Positions 52,727-62,049 of a stretch of DNA of 64,000 nucleotides are shown here, one piece after another. The position numbers and the translations under genes were made by a program. The notes under the pieces are model-generated. The model saw only the letters and a list, made by a program, of their open reading frames with translations, had not been told where the DNA came from and did no database searches. Origin of the DNA: JAWXBK01 sp034439975 (GTDB taxonomy: Bacteria; Pseudomonadota; Alphaproteobacteria; Dongiales; Dongiaceae); NCBI GenBank assembly GCA_034439975.1, contig JAWXBK010000108.1, positions 62,001 to 126,000 of the forward strand, read 5' to 3'. Numbering within the stretch: the first letter of the stretch is position 1; each line of letters begins with the position of its first letter.

Positions 52727-53956
52727 TCAGATCGACGCAGGCAACGGCTCGCCAGTCAGCCGTGCGTGTTCCTGTAACGCGTAACGGTCGGTCATGCCGG
52801 CGATGTAATCCGCGATCACGCGCATCGCGCCGGCCTCGTCGCGGCCGTCCGTCAGGCCGCGCCACTCGCCGGGCAACAAGGCCGGCTGGTCGTGATAGAG
52901 TGCGAACAACGTTGCCACCACGACACGCGCCCGCTCCGTCATCCTGTTGACCCGTTCGTGCCGATACATGTGCTGAAAGAGAAATCGCTTCAGCGCCCGA
53001 TTATGTCCCTCCATCGCGTCGGAAAAGGCCACCAGCGGTTTGCCCAGCATTCGTACCGCGTCGGCGCTTTGCGGCTGTGCGGCCTCGATCCGGCGCTTTG
53101 TCTCGGACACAAGGTCGGTCACCATTTCGTTGATAATGTGGCGAACGGCCTCGTGGATCAGGCGCGACGCCTCGAGGCCGGGATGCTGATGGGCGACCCG
53201 GGCGAAGATCGGGCCCGCCAGCGGTGCCTCGTCCATATCGGCGATGGCGAACAATTCGGCCCGAAGGCCGTCGTCGATATCGTGGTTGTTATAGGCGATA
53301 TCGTCGGCCAGCGCGGCCACCTGGGCCTCCGCCGAGGGCCAGGTATCGAGCCGCAGATCGACCTGCCGGACACAGAAATCGGCGAACGCGGCGGCCGTGT
53401 CGCGGGCCTGGTTCTTGGCCGTCGCGCCCGGACCGACGAGCGGCCCGTTATGTTTGACGATCCCCTCCAGCATCTCCCAGGTCAGGTTGAGCCCGTCGAA
53501 GGCCGCGTAGCGGCGCTCCAGCACGGTCAGGATGCGGAATGTCTGGACGTTATGGTCGAAGCCACCCCAGGGACGCATGGCCTCGTCGAGCGCCTCCTCC
53601 CCGGCATGGCCGAAGGGGGTGTGGCCGAGGTCATGCGCCAGCGCCAGCGCTTCGGCAAGATCCTCGTCCAGCCCCACGGCGCGGGCGATCGCTCGGGCGA
53701 TCTGGGCGACTTCGATGCTGTGGGTCAGACGGGTCCGGTAATGGTCCCCCTCGTGGAACACGAAGACCTGGGTCTTGTGCTTGAGACGGCGGAAGGCGGT
53801 CGAATGGATGATCCGGTCGCGGTCGCGCTGATAGGGCCCGCGCATCGGACTTTCCGGCTCCGGAAAAAGCCGTCCGCGGCTTTGTGCCGGATCGCTGGCG
53901 AAAGCCTGCGGTCCCGGTCTGCGAAAAACACCAGTGTCGAGTGTGGAATTCTTCAT
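52727..53956 (-). CDS. dgt: Deoxyguanosinetriphosphate triphosphohydrolase-like protein
   Basis: 409 residues. HD-type dNTPase: FRRLKHKTQVFVFHEGDHYRTRLTHSIEV, then the dyad ALAHDLGHTPFGHAGE, later DDIAYNNHDIDDGLR. All HD ligands are present. Start: ATG at 53956 (MKNSTLDTGVF); the frame is open far upstream into the divergent erpA side and is discarded there. Controls dNTP pools. Confidence 0.93.
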   Translation of the reverse strand: MKNSTLDTGVFRRPGPQAFASDPAQSRGRLFPEPESPMRGPYQRDRDRIIHSTAFRRLKHKTQVFVFHEGDHYRTRLTHSIEVAQIARAIARAVGLDEDLAEALALAHDLGHTPFGHAGEEALDEAMRPWGGFDHNVQTFRILTVLERRYAAFDGLNLTWEMLEGIVKHNGPLVGPGATAKNQARDTAAAFADFCVRQVDLRLDTWPSAEAQVAALADDIAYNNHDIDDGLRAELFAIADMDEAPLAGPIFARVAHQHPGLEASRLIHEAVRHIINEMVTDLVSETKRRIEAAQPQSADAVRMLGKPLVAFSDAMEGHNRALKRFLFQHMYRHERVNRMTERARVVVATLFALYHDQPALLPGEWRGLTDGRDEAGAMRVIADYIAGMTDRYALQEHARLTGEPLPASI

Positions 53957-53994
53957 GGATGCTGCTGTCGCCTTGTAGACTTCGCGACCGGCGT

Positions 53995-54022
53995 TTGACA
54001 ATTGGCCGACATAGCCTAAATC
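53995..54022 (+). promoter_or_regulatory. Sigma70-type promoter for erpA
   Basis: TTGACA (53995-54000, full consensus), 16-base spacer, TAAATC (54017-54022), about 60 bases before the erpA start, in the divergent dgt/erpA gap. Confidence 0.55.
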
Positions 54023-54080
54023 TTGGTTCTGCGGACGGGCCATCGACGGCTCGCGCCGGACGCTGCGGAGATCGAGAGAT

Positions 54081-54437
54081 ATGGCCGAAACCCTGACCGA
54101 AACCACCGAACGGGCCGTCCGAATGACGGATCGCGCGGCGCAACGGGTCGCCTCGCTGATCCAGTCGGAAGGGCGCGACGCGCTGATGCTACGCCTCAGC
54201 GTGTCCGGCGGCGGCTGCTCGGGGTTCCAGTACGGCTTCACCCTCGACGATGCCGTGACCGACGACGATATCGTGTTCCCCAAGGGCGATGTGAGGCTGG
54301 TCGTCGACAACGTCTCGCTCGACCTGCTCGCCGGCGCGGAAGTCGATTTCATCGAAGATCTGGTGGGATCCTATTTTCGGGTCAATAACCCGAACGCCTC
54401 ATCGTCCTGCGGCTGCGGCACCTCCTTCTCGATCTGA
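54081..54437 (+). CDS. erpA: Iron-sulfur cluster insertion protein ErpA (HesB/IscA family)
   Basis: 118 residues. A-type carrier with its three cluster cysteines: LSVSGGGCSGFQYGF and the C-terminal SSCGCGTSF. Delivers FeS clusters to apo-enzymes; relevant here to IlvD, HyfI and complex I. GGAGATCGAGAG precedes the start. Confidence 0.94.
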   Translation: MAETLTETTERAVRMTDRAAQRVASLIQSEGRDALMLRLSVSGGGCSGFQYGFTLDDAVTDDDIVFPKGDVRLVVDNVSLDLLAGAEVDFIEDLVGSYFRVNNPNASSSCGCGTSFSI

Positions 54438-54512
54438 CCGCCCCTCTCCCGCTATGCTGATGGTTTGCGGCGCCAGTGGCGCGCGCATATCAATATTCGC
54501 TGCGGAGATCGC

Positions 54513-55307
54513 GTGCGTATCGCTAGCTGGAACGTCAATTCGATCAAGATCCGACTGCCGAACCTGCTGCGATGGCTGAAGCAGGCGGAGCCGGATGTCG
54601 TCGTGCTGCAAGAAATCAAGTGCATCGAATCCGGATTTCCGACGCTTGAGATCGAGGCCGCCGGCTATCGTTGCGCCGTGGTCGGCCAGAAGACCTATAA
54701 CGGCGTTGCGATCCTGTCGCGCCATCCGTTCACCGTCGAACGACGCGCGCTGCCGGGCGAAGCCGAGGACGAACCGGCGCGCTATATCGAAGCCATCGTC
54801 GAACCGAAAGGCATAAACGGAAAACGGCAGATCGTTCGCGTCGCCGGTATCTATTTTCCCAATGGCAACCCTGCCCCCGGTCCGAAATACGATTACAAAC
54901 TCGCGTTCATGGCGAGATTCGAAGCGCATGCGCGCGATCTTCTTGCCTTCGAAGAGCCGCTGGTTCTCGGCGGCGATTACAACGTCATCCCTGAACCGGA
55001 AGACGTTTACAACCCACAAGCCTGGCTGACCGACGCCCTGTTCCTGCCGACGACGCGCGCGGCGTTTCGCGGCCTGATGAATCTCGGCTTTACCGACGCA
55101 TTCCGTGCGCTGCATTCGGAAGTCGCGTACACGTTCTGGGACTATCAGGCCGGTGCCTGGGCCAAGGATCACGGCCTGCGCATCGACCATCTGATGCTGT
55201 CGCCGCAGGCGGCCGATCGTCTCGTCGCATCCGGCATCGACAAGAAGCCGCGCGACTGGGAGAAGCCGTCGGACCACACGCCGGTCTGGTGCGAACTGAA
55301 ACTCTAG
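54513..55307 (+). CDS. xthA: Exodeoxyribonuclease III
   Basis: 264 residues. AP endonuclease/3'-exonuclease of base-excision repair. RIASWNVNSIKIRLPNLL, VVVLQEIKCIESGFP, GVAILSRHP, LVLGGDYNVIPEPEDV, RIDHLMLS and the ending SDHTPVWCEL give all metal and catalytic residues. GTG start at 54513 with GGAG five to nine bases before. Its stop overlaps the convergent M81 gene by four bases. Confidence 0.95.
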   Translation: MRIASWNVNSIKIRLPNLLRWLKQAEPDVVVLQEIKCIESGFPTLEIEAAGYRCAVVGQKTYNGVAILSRHPFTVERRALPGEAEDEPARYIEAIVEPKGINGKRQIVRVAGIYFPNGNPAPGPKYDYKLAFMARFEAHARDLLAFEEPLVLGGDYNVIPEPEDVYNPQAWLTDALFLPTTRAAFRGLMNLGFTDAFRALHSEVAYTFWDYQAGAWAKDHGLRIDHLMLSPQAADRLVASGIDKKPRDWEKPSDHTPVWCELKL

Positions 55308-56809
55308 GCCGCGTTATGAACCGGCCCCGACGGCGTAAGCCTTACACCCGCCCGCAACCGCCGATACTTTAGTTTGCGATGATCGGCCTCGTTCGGACCC
55401 GGCGCCGCCGCGACCAGCACATGCGACGCGATCGGTTCGAAATCCGCACGAAAATGCACCGAGCTTTTCAAAACCAGAATCTTTTGCGCGGTCGGATCGA
55501 CCCCGACATGGCGGAACATCGCCTGATCTGCCGCCTGCTGCTTGCGGCTGGTCACGACGATTTGGACGCCGCCGAGGCGCAGGCACGCCATACGCCCAAG
55601 CTGCATATGACTGCCGCGATAGAACGGCCCGGTCCCGGTGATCTGCCCGTCGCCGATCGCCTCGACGAAGAAACGCCCCTCGAAGGGATGATGGCCGCGC
55701 AAACCCGATAGCGCTCCGAGCGCGAAATCGGCCTCGTGCCCGGCGCCGATACGATGCGCCGCATCCGCCGCGGACGGATCGCAAAGGAGGCCGAAGACCG
55801 CGCCTTGCGCGTCGGCGGCGACCAGCGCTTCGAGCATGCCGACCGTGTCGCCGTTCGCCCCGGCGCCGGGATTGTCCTGGGTATCGGCGATGACAACGGG
55901 TTTCGTGGCCGTGGCCGCCAACCGCATCGCTTCGGCGACGGCTTCGTCGGGCTGATAGAGCCGGCCGGCAAACTTTTCTTCGGACGCGGTCACGCTGCGT
56001 TCGAGCTCGGTCGCTGCCGCTTCCGCTGCTTCGGCCAAAATCGCATAGGCCAGCACCATCGGCCCACATTCGCGGATGTCGGCCGGCGGAAAACCGGGAA
56101 GGAACGAGAGGCTGACAATCGCGTTGCTGGCTGATTCCTGGCCGGCGAGTGCACGAAAAATGCCTGCGGCCGGTTCCGTCAAGGTGCATTGCCAGTTGAG
56201 CGGAATGAGAAACGGCAGCTTGCGCTTCGCCGCGTGTAAGGCGCCGCCACCCAGCACGTGGGCGAGAATGCCCATCGCTCGCGCCCCGGTCTCCGCCATA
56301 TCGACATGCGGATAGGTGCGATAACCGACCAGCGCGGTCGCGTGCTCGACCATCGCGTCGGTGACATTGGCGTGGAAATCGAGCGACACGACAATCGGTA
56401 TTTTGTCGCCAACTTTGCGGCGCAGGCGGCGCAATAACTCGCCTTCGCCGTCTTCGAGATGCGTCGTCACCATCGCACCGTGCAGATCGAGAAAGATGGC
56501 ATCGAGCGGTCCCGCTTCGGCCAGCCGATCGAGAATCTCCGCAACGATCCTTTCATATGCGGCTTCCTCGACCGCAGCGGACGGCGATGCCGCGCACCAG
56601 AGCAGCGGCGCGATGCCGTATCCCGCTGCGGCCGCGGCCGCGATGAAGCCGGCGACCGGCAGGTTCGCGTCGCGCACCGTATCGAACAGCGCATCGCCGC
56701 GGGTCAGACCCGGCCAGGCATCCGCCACCACGAAATCTTCATAGCGCGCCCGCGTCGGTGCGAACGTGTTGGTTTCGTGATGAAACCCGGCGACCGCGAT
56801 GCGTGCCAT
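55304..56809 (-). CDS. M81-family metallopeptidase, MlrC-like
   Basis: 501 residues. Starts RIAVAGFHHETNTFAPTRARY; metal-binding candidates in DAIFLDLHGAMVTTHLEDGEGE, IVVSLDFHANVTDAM and YRTYPHVDMAETG. The family is named for microcystin-degrading MlrC, but most members act on unknown small peptides. Sixteen bases... downstream of ilvD on the same strand, so probably co-transcribed. Confidence 0.9.
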   Translation of the reverse strand: MARIAVAGFHHETNTFAPTRARYEDFVVADAWPGLTRGDALFDTVRDANLPVAGFIAAAAAAGYGIAPLLWCAASPSAAVEEAAYERIVAEILDRLAEAGPLDAIFLDLHGAMVTTHLEDGEGELLRRLRRKVGDKIPIVVSLDFHANVTDAMVEHATALVGYRTYPHVDMAETGARAMGILAHVLGGGALHAAKRKLPFLIPLNWQCTLTEPAAGIFRALAGQESASNAIVSLSFLPGFPPADIRECGPMVLAYAILAEAAEAAATELERSVTASEEKFAGRLYQPDEAVAEAMRLAATATKPVVIADTQDNPGAGANGDTVGMLEALVAADAQGAVFGLLCDPSAADAAHRIGAGHEADFALGALSGLRGHHPFEGRFFVEAIGDGQITGTGPFYRGSHMQLGRMACLRLGGVQIVVTSRKQQAADQAMFRHVGVDPTAQKILVLKSSVHFRADFEPIASHVLVAAAPGPNEADHRKLKYRRLRAGVRLTPSGPVHNAA

Positions 56810-56824
56810 GCGGGCCCGCTTCGA

Positions 56825-58549
56825 TCAGATCTCGGAATACATGTGCGTCTCGGCCTTGCCGCCAGGATGGCAGACCGCACCCTTCTCCGCATCGCCCACC
56901 GTATGCGCATAGCGCCAGATCGCGCCGGACTGATAATCGTGCCGGCGCGGCTTCCAGGCCTTGCGACGCGCCTCGAGTTCCTGCGCGCTGACATCAGTGT
57001 CGATCGTGCCCTTGGCGGCGTCGATGCGGATCGTATCGCCATCCTTCAGCAACGCAATCGGTCCGCCAACCGCCGCTTCCGGACCGACATGACCGATACA
57101 GAACCCGCGCGTCGCACCGGAGAACCGGCCGTCGGTGATGAGCGCAACCTTGTCGCCCATGCCCTGACCGTAGATGGCCGCCGTCGTCGCCAGCATCTCA
57201 CGCATGCCGGGTCCCCCACGCGGACCCTCATAGCGGATCACAAGCACGTCGCCTTCCTTGTAGTCGCCGCGCTTGACCGCCTCGAAACAATCCTCTTCGC
57301 AGTCGAAGCAGCGCGCCTTGCCGGTGAAATCAAGCTTCTTCATGCCTGCGATCTTCACGATCGCGCCTTGCGGGGCGAGATTGCCCTTGAGGCCGACCAC
57401 GCCGCCCGTCGTCGAAAGTGGCTTCGAGGTCGTACGCACGACGTCCTGATCGGTCGGAAATTCCACCGTCTTGAGGTTCTCGGCGATCGTCTTGCCGGTG
57501 ACCGTGATGCAGTCGCCGTGCAGATAACCGCCTTCATGCAGCGCCTTCAGGATGATCTGCACGCCGCCGACTTCGTAGAGATCCTTTGCAACATAGCGCC
57601 CGCACGGTTTCAGATCGGCGATGTAGGGCGTCTTGCGGAAGATCTTGCAGACATCGTGCAGATCGAACTCGATACCGGCCTCGTGCGCGATCGCCGGGAG
57701 ATGGAGGCCCGCATTGGTGGATCCGCCCGACGCTGCGACCACCATCGCCGCATTCTCGAGCGCCTCGCGCGTCACGATATCGCGCGGCTTCAATCCGTCC
57801 TTGATGAGGCGCATGACCGCGTGGCCCGATGCCTCGCAGAATGCGTCGCGGGATTCGTACGGTGCCGGCGCGCCGGCCGAACCCGGCAACGCAATACCGA
57901 GCGCTTCGGACACACACGCCATCGTATTCGCCGTGAACTGGCCGCCGCAGGACCCGCCCGAGGGACAGGCGACGCATTCGATCGCGTGCAGATCCTCGTC
58001 GCTCATCTTGCCGGCCGAATGCGCACCGACCGCCTCGAATACGTCCTGCACCGTGATGTCCTTGCCGCGGAAGCGGCCGGGCAGGATCGAACCGCCATAG
58101 ATAAAGACGGACGGTACGTTGAGTCGGATCATCGCCATCATCACGCCGGGCAACGACTTGTCGCAGCCGGCAAGCCCGACGACCGCATCATAGCAATGGC
58201 CGCGCACTGTGAGCTCGATCGAATCGGCGATGATCTCGCGGCTCACCAGCGACGATTTCATGCCGGCATGGCCCATCGCGATGCCGTCGGTCACGGTGAT
58301 CGTCACAAATTCGCGCGGCGTGCCTCCAGCCGCCTTGACGCCCTTTTTCACGGCCTGGGCCTGTCGCATCAGCGTGATGTTGCAGGGCGCCGCCTCGTTC
58401 CAGGTCGAGACCACCCCGACAAAGGGCTGGGCGATCTCTGCCTCGGTCATGCCCATCGCGTAATAGTACGACCGATGCGGCGCGCTGGCCGGCCCCACGG
58501 ACACGTGCCGGCTGGGCAGGCGCGATTTGTCGAAGCTTGTCTCGTTCAT
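56825..58549 (-). CDS. ilvD: Dihydroxy-acid dehydratase
   Basis: 574 residues. Branched-chain amino acid synthesis: dihydroxy-isovalerate to keto-isovalerate. FeS ligands in APCNITL, GLAGCDKSLPG and ECVACPSGGSCGGQFTANTMAC (given as positions about 65, 128 and 195-212). C-terminal GRFSGATRGFCIGHV. Sequence spacing fits the IlvD/EDD family; a pentonate dehydratase is possible because the M81 neighbour is not from the Ilv pathway. Confidence 0.88.
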   Translation of the reverse strand: MNETSFDKSRLPSRHVSVGPASAPHRSYYYAMGMTEAEIAQPFVGVVSTWNEAAPCNITLMRQAQAVKKGVKAAGGTPREFVTITVTDGIAMGHAGMKSSLVSREIIADSIELTVRGHCYDAVVGLAGCDKSLPGVMMAMIRLNVPSVFIYGGSILPGRFRGKDITVQDVFEAVGAHSAGKMSDEDLHAIECVACPSGGSCGGQFTANTMACVSEALGIALPGSAGAPAPYESRDAFCEASGHAVMRLIKDGLKPRDIVTREALENAAMVVAASGGSTNAGLHLPAIAHEAGIEFDLHDVCKIFRKTPYIADLKPCGRYVAKDLYEVGGVQIILKALHEGGYLHGDCITVTGKTIAENLKTVEFPTDQDVVRTTSKPLSTTGGVVGLKGNLAPQGAIVKIAGMKKLDFTGKARCFDCEEDCFEAVKRGDYKEGDVLVIRYEGPRGGPGMREMLATTAAIYGQGMGDKVALITDGRFSGATRGFCIGHVGPEAAVGGPIALLKDGDTIRIDAAKGTIDTDVSAQELEARRKAWKPRRHDYQSGAIWRYAHTVGDAEKGAVCHPGGKAETHMYSEI

Positions 58550-59205
58550 TGCGATAGATCCCCGTTCCCGATGGCGTTTGCTGCGTGAGCATATCCGGCC
58601 GGCGCCGCGCCCTCCAGCCCCAGCGACGACACCACCTGCACGGCATGCTGGGCGATCAGGAAGGTCGGCTGCGGCGTTTCGTCCGTCACGATCATGGTGA
58701 AGGTGACGCTTTCGCCTGGCACTACGATCCCGTCGGCAAAGCCCAGCGCGTCATAGGGTTCTTCCACCGAGGCGACGTCGGCAAAAATGTCCGAGCGTTC
58801 GGGTGGATGAGCGCTCGCCTGGCCGAATGACAACCCGTCCTCGTACGGGCTGCTGCCGGCGAGATGCTCGCGCAACTCGATTTCGTAGCGCAGCCAGTCC
58901 TGCCCGGTATTGTTGGTTACGACCTTGTGCAAGGCAAAGCCGGTCGCGTGCTGGGTTGCGACCTTATTGCCAAAACCGCTGTTCAGGCCGCGGACCACCA
59001 AAACCGCCCCGCCATCGCCGGTCACTTCCTCGACCAGCACAAACGGATCGTCGAGCGTGCCGCTGCCGCTTAGCGCCAGGATCCGGAACCCGCCGAGTTC
59101 GTCGCTGAAGGTAATGCCCTTGCTGGTCATCGGCTCCGCGAGCGCCGTTGTCGATATCGCCGCCAGCGCGACGCCGATCGCCAATCCGAGCAGCGGGTTC
59201 CGCAT
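58546..59205 (-). CDS. Secreted hypothetical protein
   Basis: 219 residues. Signal peptide MRNPLLGLAIGVALAAISTTALA with cleavage after ALA. The mature part has many beta-like segments and an ending of small residues; no catalytic motif or domain that I recognise. The start at 59205 is one base after the valS stop, and its stop overlaps the ilvD start by four bases, so valS, this gene and ilvD look like one transcript. Confidence 0.7.
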   Translation of the reverse strand: MRNPLLGLAIGVALAAISTTALAEPMTSKGITFSDELGGFRILALSGSGTLDDPFVLVEEVTGDGGAVLVVRGLNSGFGNKVATQHATGFALHKVVTNNTGQDWLRYEIELREHLAGSSPYEDGLSFGQASAHPPERSDIFADVASVEEPYDALGFADGIVVPGESVTFTMIVTDETPQPTFLIAQHAVQVVSSLGLEGAAPAGYAHAANAIGNGDLSQ

Positions 59206-59206
59206 G

Positions 59207-61987
59207 TCAGAGCGTCGCCAGCCGCTCCAACGCGACACCAAGCCTGCTGCGTACCGCCTGCGCCTCGGCAAGCCGCTCCCGCTGCTCGTCGACGACCGCG
59301 GCCGGCGCTTTGTCGACGAAGGCCGGATTGCCGAGTTTCTTCTCGATCTTGCCGATTTCGGCGTCGATCCGTTCGATCTCGCGGGTGAGCCGCGCGCGCT
59401 CCTGTGCGAGATCCACGATCCCCGCCATCGGCAGGACGATCGTCGCCTCGTCGAGCACGATCTGGACCGCGCCCTTGCTGCCCGCGGTATCGTCGGCCTC
59501 GATCGAACCGAGACGCGCGAGCCGCAAAATGATGTCGCGATGCGTGGTGAGCCGTTCGCGCGTGACCGCCGCGGCGCCCCGCAACCGCGCGTCGAGCTTC
59601 GCCGCCGGCGGTACATTCATTTCCGAACGCATGGTGCGGATGGCGGTCACGAGGCGGATGACCCAGTCGATCTCCGCTTCGGATTCCGCAAACGCAAAAC
59701 CTCCGTCGTAGTCCGGCCAAGGGGCCACGATCAGCAACCCCTTCCCGCCGATCGCCTGCCAAAGTTCTTCGGAGATGAACGGCATGACGGGGTGCAACAG
59801 ATGCAGGATTTCACCCAGTACCCAGGCCGCGTTCGCGCGAACGGCGGTCGCGGCCTTTGCGTCGCTGCCGGTGAGCACCGGCTTTATGAGTTCCAGATAC
59901 CAGTCGCAATACTCATGCCAAGCGAAATGATAGATGGAATGCGCCGCGTCGTTAAACCGGTATGCGGCGATCGCGGTTTCGATCTCCGCTTTGGTGCGCG
60001 ACAGACGGCCGAGAATCCACTGGTCGACCGGCAGTTTTGAACGGAGCGGATCGAAAGCCGGATCGAGCACGCACTGATTCATTTCGAGAAATCGCGCTGC
60101 GTTCCAGAGCTTGGTCGAAAAATTGCGATACCCCTCGACGCGCGCCTCAGAGAGCTTCACGTCGCGACCCGGCGCCGCCATCGCCGCCAAGGTGAACCGC
60201 AGCGCATCGGCGCCGAACCGGCCGATCAGCTCGAGCGGGTCAATGATATTGCCCTTCGACTTCGACATCTTCTGGCCGCGCTCGTCGCGCACCAGTGCGT
60301 GGATATAGACGGTGCGGAACGGAACATCGCCCATGAACTCAAGCCCGAACATCATCATCCGGGCCACCCAGAAGAAAATAATGTCGAAGCCGGTCACCAG
60401 CACGTCGGTCGGGTAGTAGCGTTTCAGTTCGGGCGTCTGCTCCGGCCAGCCCAATGTCGAGAACGGCCAGAGACCCGAGGAGAACCAGGTGTCGAGGACG
60501 TCCAGATCCTGGGTGAGCGGCACATCCCTGCCGAAATGCGCCCTCGCCTGCGTCACAGCCTCTTCGGCCGACATCGCGACGAAGATCGGACCTGCGGCAC
60601 CCTCCGGTCCGTACCAGGCGGGAATCTGATGGCCCCACCAGAGCTGGCGCGACACACACCAAGGCTGGATGTTCCGCATCCACTCGAAATAGACCTTGGT
60701 CCATTGCTCGGGCACGAAACGCGTACGGCCATCTTCGACCGCGGCGATCGCTTCCTTCGCCAATGTCGGCGCATCGGCGAACCACTGATCCGTCAGCCAC
60801 GGCTCGATCACCACGCCGGATCGATCACCATACGGCAAAGTCATCGCGTGATCTTCCGCCTTCACGAGATAACCGCCGGCTTCCAGATCGGCGATGATCC
60901 GCTCGCGGGCCACAAAGCGGTCGAGGCCGTGATAGGACTCAGGAATTCTATCGACCGCAGACAATCCAACCAACTCCTCATCAGCCATGACGAGGTTCGG
61001 ATTTTCCGATGCTCGGTGACCCCATGAAAAATCATCAAACGGGCTACGCTTAATTCGCGCGTCGGCGTCGAAAATATTGATCCGCTCCAGATTATGGCGC
61101 CTGCCGACCTCGAAATCGTTGAAGTCGTGGGCCGGCGTTATCTTGACAGCGCCGCTGCCGGTTTCCGGATCGGCATATTCGTCGGCGACGATCGGGATGC
61201 GGCGTCCGACCAGCGGCAGGATCGCGTGTTTGCCCACCAGATCGCGATAGCGTTCGTCGTCGGGATGCACGGCAACGCCGCTATCGCCGAGCATCGTCTC
61301 CGGGCGGGTGGTGGCGACGATGATAAAACGCCCCTCCTCGCCCTCGATCGGATAGCGGATATGCCAGATCGTGCCTTTGACCTCGCGCTGTTCGACTTCG
61401 AGATCTGAGATCGCGGTGTGCAGCTTCGGATCCCAGTTGACGAGGCGCTTGTCGCGATAGATGAGACCCTTGCGGTAAAGGTCGACGAACACCTTGCGAA
61501 CCGCATGGCTCGGTCCCTCGTCCATGGTGAATAGCTCGCGCGACCAGTCCGCCGAGGCACCCAGTTTGCGCAACTGGTTCAGGATCATCCCGCCGGACTC
61601 GGCCTTCCATTCCCAAACCTTGGCAATGAAATCGTCGCGCCCGATCGTGGTCTTGTTGTCGCCCGCAACGCCGGCGCGGCGCAGCACGACCCCGCGTTCG
61701 GCAAGCTGGCGCTCGACCACCATCTGGGTCGCGATGCCGGCATGGTCGGTTCCAGGTTGCCACAGCGCATCGCGGCCGAGCATCCGGTGATAACGGATCA
61801 GCATATCCTGTAGCGTGAAGGTGAGCGCGTGGCCGATGTGCAAGCTGCCCGTCACATTGGGCGGCGGCATCGTGATCGTGTAAGGCGGCTTCGCCGAATC
61901 CGGATTCGCGCGGAAGGCGTCCGCGGCGATCCAGTTGCGGTATTGACGGTCTTCGACCTCGGCGGGCTGGAAGGTCTTGTCCAGCAT
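59207..61987 (-). CDS. valS: Valine--tRNA ligase
   Basis: 926 residues. Class I signatures: PPPNVTGSLHIGHALTFTLQD (HIGH-type) and KMSKSKGN, a CP1 editing domain (TTRPETMLGDSGVAVHPDDERY), and a C-terminal coiled coil (LTREIERIDAEIGKIEKKL). A stretch at about 60950-61085 encodes a variable loop (residues about 301-346) with less GC-rich codons than its surroundings. Downstream of the PopZ-like gene, the usual order. Confidence 0.96.
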   Translation of the reverse strand: MLDKTFQPAEVEDRQYRNWIAADAFRANPDSAKPPYTITMPPPNVTGSLHIGHALTFTLQDMLIRYHRMLGRDALWQPGTDHAGIATQMVVERQLAERGVVLRRAGVAGDNKTTIGRDDFIAKVWEWKAESGGMILNQLRKLGASADWSRELFTMDEGPSHAVRKVFVDLYRKGLIYRDKRLVNWDPKLHTAISDLEVEQREVKGTIWHIRYPIEGEEGRFIIVATTRPETMLGDSGVAVHPDDERYRDLVGKHAILPLVGRRIPIVADEYADPETGSGAVKITPAHDFNDFEVGRRHNLERINIFDADARIKRSPFDDFSWGHRASENPNLVMADEELVGLSAVDRIPESYHGLDRFVARERIIADLEAGGYLVKAEDHAMTLPYGDRSGVVIEPWLTDQWFADAPTLAKEAIAAVEDGRTRFVPEQWTKVYFEWMRNIQPWCVSRQLWWGHQIPAWYGPEGAAGPIFVAMSAEEAVTQARAHFGRDVPLTQDLDVLDTWFSSGLWPFSTLGWPEQTPELKRYYPTDVLVTGFDIIFFWVARMMMFGLEFMGDVPFRTVYIHALVRDERGQKMSKSKGNIIDPLELIGRFGADALRFTLAAMAAPGRDVKLSEARVEGYRNFSTKLWNAARFLEMNQCVLDPAFDPLRSKLPVDQWILGRLSRTKAEIETAIAAYRFNDAAHSIYHFAWHEYCDWYLELIKPVLTGSDAKAATAVRANAAWVLGEILHLLHPVMPFISEELWQAIGGKGLLIVAPWPDYDGGFAFAESEAEIDWVIRLVTAIRTMRSEMNVPPAAKLDARLRGAAAVTRERLTTHRDIILRLARLGSIEADDTAGSKGAVQIVLDEATIVLPMAGIVDLAQERARLTREIERIDAEIGKIEKKLGNPAFVDKAPAAVVDEQRERLAEAQAVRSRLGVALERLATL

Positions 61988-62049
61988 CGTCGCTGCTACT
62001 CCAAGAATGTGTGACTGAAGGAAAACGGTCCGACGCTCGTGCGGGATCC

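Noticed and set aside
56459..58588. 709-codon open frame opposite the M81 and ilvD genes
   Set aside because: Same reasoning: antisense of conserved enzymes, Arg/His-rich, no ribosome site or family features.
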